Shown here: positions 4,724 through 6,386 of the stretch, piece after piece
Layout: each line of letters opens with the position of its first letter
Position numbering within the stretch: the stretch's first letter is position 1
Source: Clostridiales bacterium
GTDB taxonomy: Bacteria > Bacillota > Clostridia > Oscillospirales > Oscillospiraceae
Assembly: GCA_019418525.1 (NCBI GenBank)
Contig: DYBS01000132.1
Span: forward strand, 1-6,386
Length of the DNA stretch: 6,386 nt
Reading direction: 5' to 3'
Notes under the pieces: generated by a model
The model's database searches: none
Seen by the model: the letters and a program-made list of their open reading frames with translations, nothing else
Told to the model about the DNA's origin: nothing
Program-made: the position numbers and the translations under genes

Positions 4724-6019
4724 ATGGAACAGGCATCCTGCCGCCGCTCAGTGCTGCTGAGCGCGCTGGTCATTGCGGTGTCCTCTCAGGTGTCCATGGG
4801 TTTGGAGCCGGGCGCCTTCACCATCTCCATTGCGGTGGTGCTCCTGCCGGTGCTGTGTTCCCTATGGCCGGGGCTGCCGGTGGTTTGGACCATGCTGCTG
4901 GCCGCGCCGTGCGTGTTCCTCCTGCGTGTCCTGGCCCGCCTGGCGGCCTCTGGTACGCTGGCAGGGAGTTGGAATGCCCATGCACCTGAGATGGTCTTTT
5001 ATGCCTGCTACGGCCTGCTCTTTGAGCTCTACCGCCGAAAGGTATGCTTCCACCCCTTCCCCCTGCGCACCTGCGTGCCTCTGGCCGTGCTGGACGCCCT
5101 GTCCAATCTGGCCGAGCTTCTGGTCCGGGTGGGCCCGGCAGCCTTTCAGCCCTCCTCCCTGGGGCGGCTCCTGCTGGTGGGTGTCTGCCGCAGCCTGATG
5201 GCTTGGTGCGCCCTGCGGCTGCTGGACGGGTACGGCTTCCAGCTCCTGCGGCGGGAGGACGCCCAGCGCTATCAGCGTCTGATGCTGATGACGGCCAGCC
5301 TGAAGAGCGAGGTAGCCTGGATGGACAAGGGCACCTCCCTCATCGAGGACACCATGAACCGGGCCTATCATCTGTACAGCCGCCTGCGGGACAGCGGCGC
5401 CGACCCGCAGGAGACCCAGCTGGCTCTGGCTGTGGCCACTGACATTCACGAGGTCAAGAAGGAATATTTCCTCATTATGCGCGGCATCTCCGAGGCGCTG
5501 GAAAAAGAAGAGGCGGAGGCCGGTATGGAGTGGCGGGATCTGCTGGCTCTGCTGGGGCAGAGTGTGGTCCAGACCGCCCAGGCTGCCGGGAAACAGGTAC
5601 TCTTTCAGGCGGATAATCGGGTCCACTTCTACACCGGGCAGCACCACTACCTCATGTCCATTTTCTATAACCTCTTCAACAACGCCGTGGAGGCGGCCTC
5701 TGACCACGGGGTATACCATGTCACCCTCACCGCCCGGGCTGTGGGTGACGACTATTGCTTCACCGTGCAGGACGACTGCGGTGGTATCCCGCCCCAGCGG
5801 CTGGAACAGATTTTCCTGCCCGGCTTTTCCAGCAAAATCAACTATGCCACCGGAGCCATCAACCGAGGGCTTGGACTGCCCCTGGTCAAGGGCCTAGTGG
5901 AGGTAAAACTCCACGGGTCGATCTCCGTGACCAGCGCCGGCGGCTCCACCACCTTTACCATCTCTATCCCCAAAACGGAACTGGAGGAACGTGACCATGC
6001 TTTTTTATCTCGTGGATGA
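4724..6019 (+). CDS. Membrane sensor histidine kinase, GlnK/YcbA-like
   Basis: This 431-aa protein has an N-terminal membrane domain of about six segments (roughly 8-27, 33-50, 52-72, 88-104, 115-135, 147-167) with almost no extracellular loop, then a cytoplasmic kinase. His242 in DIHEVKKEY is the likely phosphorylated residue. The ATPase domain has an N box YNLFNNAVEAA (315-325, Asn316/Asn320), a G1 box DDCGGIPP (350-357) and a G2 box RGLGLPLVKG (381-390). The DIHEVKK-type H box and the partner regulator resemble the B. subtilis glutamine-sensing GlnK (YcbA), but the signal cannot be read here. It would autophosphorylate and pass phosphate to the regulator, whose start lies inside its last codons (23-nt overlap). 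Selenium sensing is not supported: a strong terminator and a separate promoter part it from the selenium genes. Confidence 0.88.
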   Translation: MEQASCRRSVLLSALVIAVSSQVSMGLEPGAFTISIAVVLLPVLCSLWPGLPVVWTMLLAAPCVFLLRVLARLAASGTLAGSWNAHAPEMVFYACYGLLFELYRRKVCFHPFPLRTCVPLAVLDALSNLAELLVRVGPAAFQPSSLGRLLLVGVCRSLMAWCALRLLDGYGFQLLRREDAQRYQRLMLMTASLKSEVAWMDKGTSLIEDTMNRAYHLYSRLRDSGADPQETQLALAVATDIHEVKKEYFLIMRGISEALEKEEAEAGMEWRDLLALLGQSVVQTAQAAGKQVLFQADNRVHFYTGQHHYLMSIFYNLFNNAVEAASDHGVYHVTLTARAVGDDYCFTVQDDCGGIPPQRLEQIFLPGFSSKINYATGAINRGLGLPLVKGLVEVKLHGSISVTSAGGSTTFTISIPKTELEERDHAFLSRG

Positions 6020-6386
6020 CGACCCGGCGGTGCTCAATGTGCTGCGCATGATCATTGAGGACAGCGGCTGCGGCTGTGTCTGCGGCACCGCCTCCAGCGG
6101 TCAGGACGCGCTGGAGGACCTGAACTACATGCGCCCCCACATTGTCATCGTGGATCTGCTCATGCCCGGTATGGACGGCATCGCTTTTGTGCGGCAGGCC
6201 CACGAGCGCTTCCCTCAGATCCACTTTGTAATGCTCTCTCAGGTGACCAGCAAGGATATGGTAGCCGAGGCCTACGCCACCGGGGTGGACTTTTTCATCT
6301 CCAAGCCCATCAACAGCATTGAGGTGGTGGGGGTGCTGCGCCGGGTGGGCCAGCTCATCACCATGGACTCCACCCTGGAGCAGATG
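5997..6386 (+). CDS. Response regulator, YcbB/GlnL-like, C-terminally cut by the window edge
   Basis: Translation from ATG 5997 gives 130 residues of an open frame. A complete receiver domain is present: acidic cluster Asp7-Asp8-Asp9, phosphoacceptor Asp53 (IVDLLMPGMDG), Ser81 at the switch position, and Lys103-Pro104 (FFISKPIN). The segment after the receiver (SIEVVGVLRR, then the start of a TLEQM linker) and the VTSKDMV...AYATGVDFFI pattern are reminiscent of the B. subtilis GlnL (YcbB) group, which carries a YcbB-type DNA-binding domain; that domain lies beyond the window. GGAGG (5983-5987) gives the start, within the kinase gene in another frame, so translation is coupled. Three cysteines at 25, 27 and 29 (GCGCVCG) are unusual for a receiver domain. 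Confidence 0.88.
   Translation, partial: MLFYLVDDDPAVLNVLRMIIEDSGCGCVCGTASSGQDALEDLNYMRPHIVIVDLLMPGMDGIAFVRQAHERFPQIHFVMLSQVTSKDMVAEAYATGVDFFISKPINSIEVVGVLRRVGQLITMDSTLEQM

Noticed and set aside
4862..5719. 285-aa minus-strand open frame opposite the histidine kinase
   Set aside because: Gln/His-rich antisense artefact of a GC-rich gene.
1..6386. Mobile element or horizontal transfer signature
   Set aside because: No transposase, integrase, terminal inverted repeats or tRNA attachment site is seen, and the coding regions have uniform GC-rich codon use.

Overview
The window looks like chromosomal DNA of a GC-rich anaerobic Firmicute. Coding regions are GC-rich, spacers are AT-rich, ribosome binding sites are strong AGGAGG types and terminators are of the hairpin-plus-T type. 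Selenium-trafficking genes and a GlnK/GlnL-like two-component pair would suit an Oscillospiraceae/Clostridia gut bacterium (Flavonifractor/Lawsonibacter-like). That placement is inferred from gene content and composition only.

Layout. (1) Positions 1-484, minus strand: the 5' end of a fatty-acid-synthesis operon. acpP is complete and accB is cut by the window edge. A consensus promoter is present, and just downstream of it lies a 9+9 bp AT-rich inverted repeat placed like an operator. (2) Positions 501-1614, minus strand: a LysR-type regulator and its terminator. (3) Positions 1709-2764, plus strand: selD (selenophosphate synthetase), divergent from the LysR gene. Its active-site codon 19 is an in-frame UGA followed at once by a bacterial SECIS-like hairpin, so SelD is very probably itself a selenoprotein, and a start placed at 1838 would lose its catalytic N-terminus. 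(4) Positions 2975-4621, plus strand: a second transcription unit holding a YeeE/YedE membrane transporter, a 67-aa TusA-like carrier with a CPEP motif, and an 80-aa DUF3343 protein (putative Se/S carrier) with a CxxC motif, closed by a strong terminator. (5) From 4651 to the end, plus strand: a membrane histidine kinase overlapping by 23 nt a response regulator that runs off the window; together they resemble the glutamine-sensing GlnK/GlnL (YcbA/YcbB) pair.

The central idea is that regions 2-4 form a selenium module. YedE would bring in a reduced sulfur/selenium species, the TusA-like and DUF3343 proteins would carry it on cysteine thiols, SelD would turn selenide into selenophosphate, and the LysR protein would adjust expression. 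Gene families and the UGA/SECIS arrangement are read from sequence and family knowledge; the flow of selenium between them is inference. selA, selB and tRNA-Sec (selC) are not in this window and must lie elsewhere if the UGA is decoded as selenocysteine.
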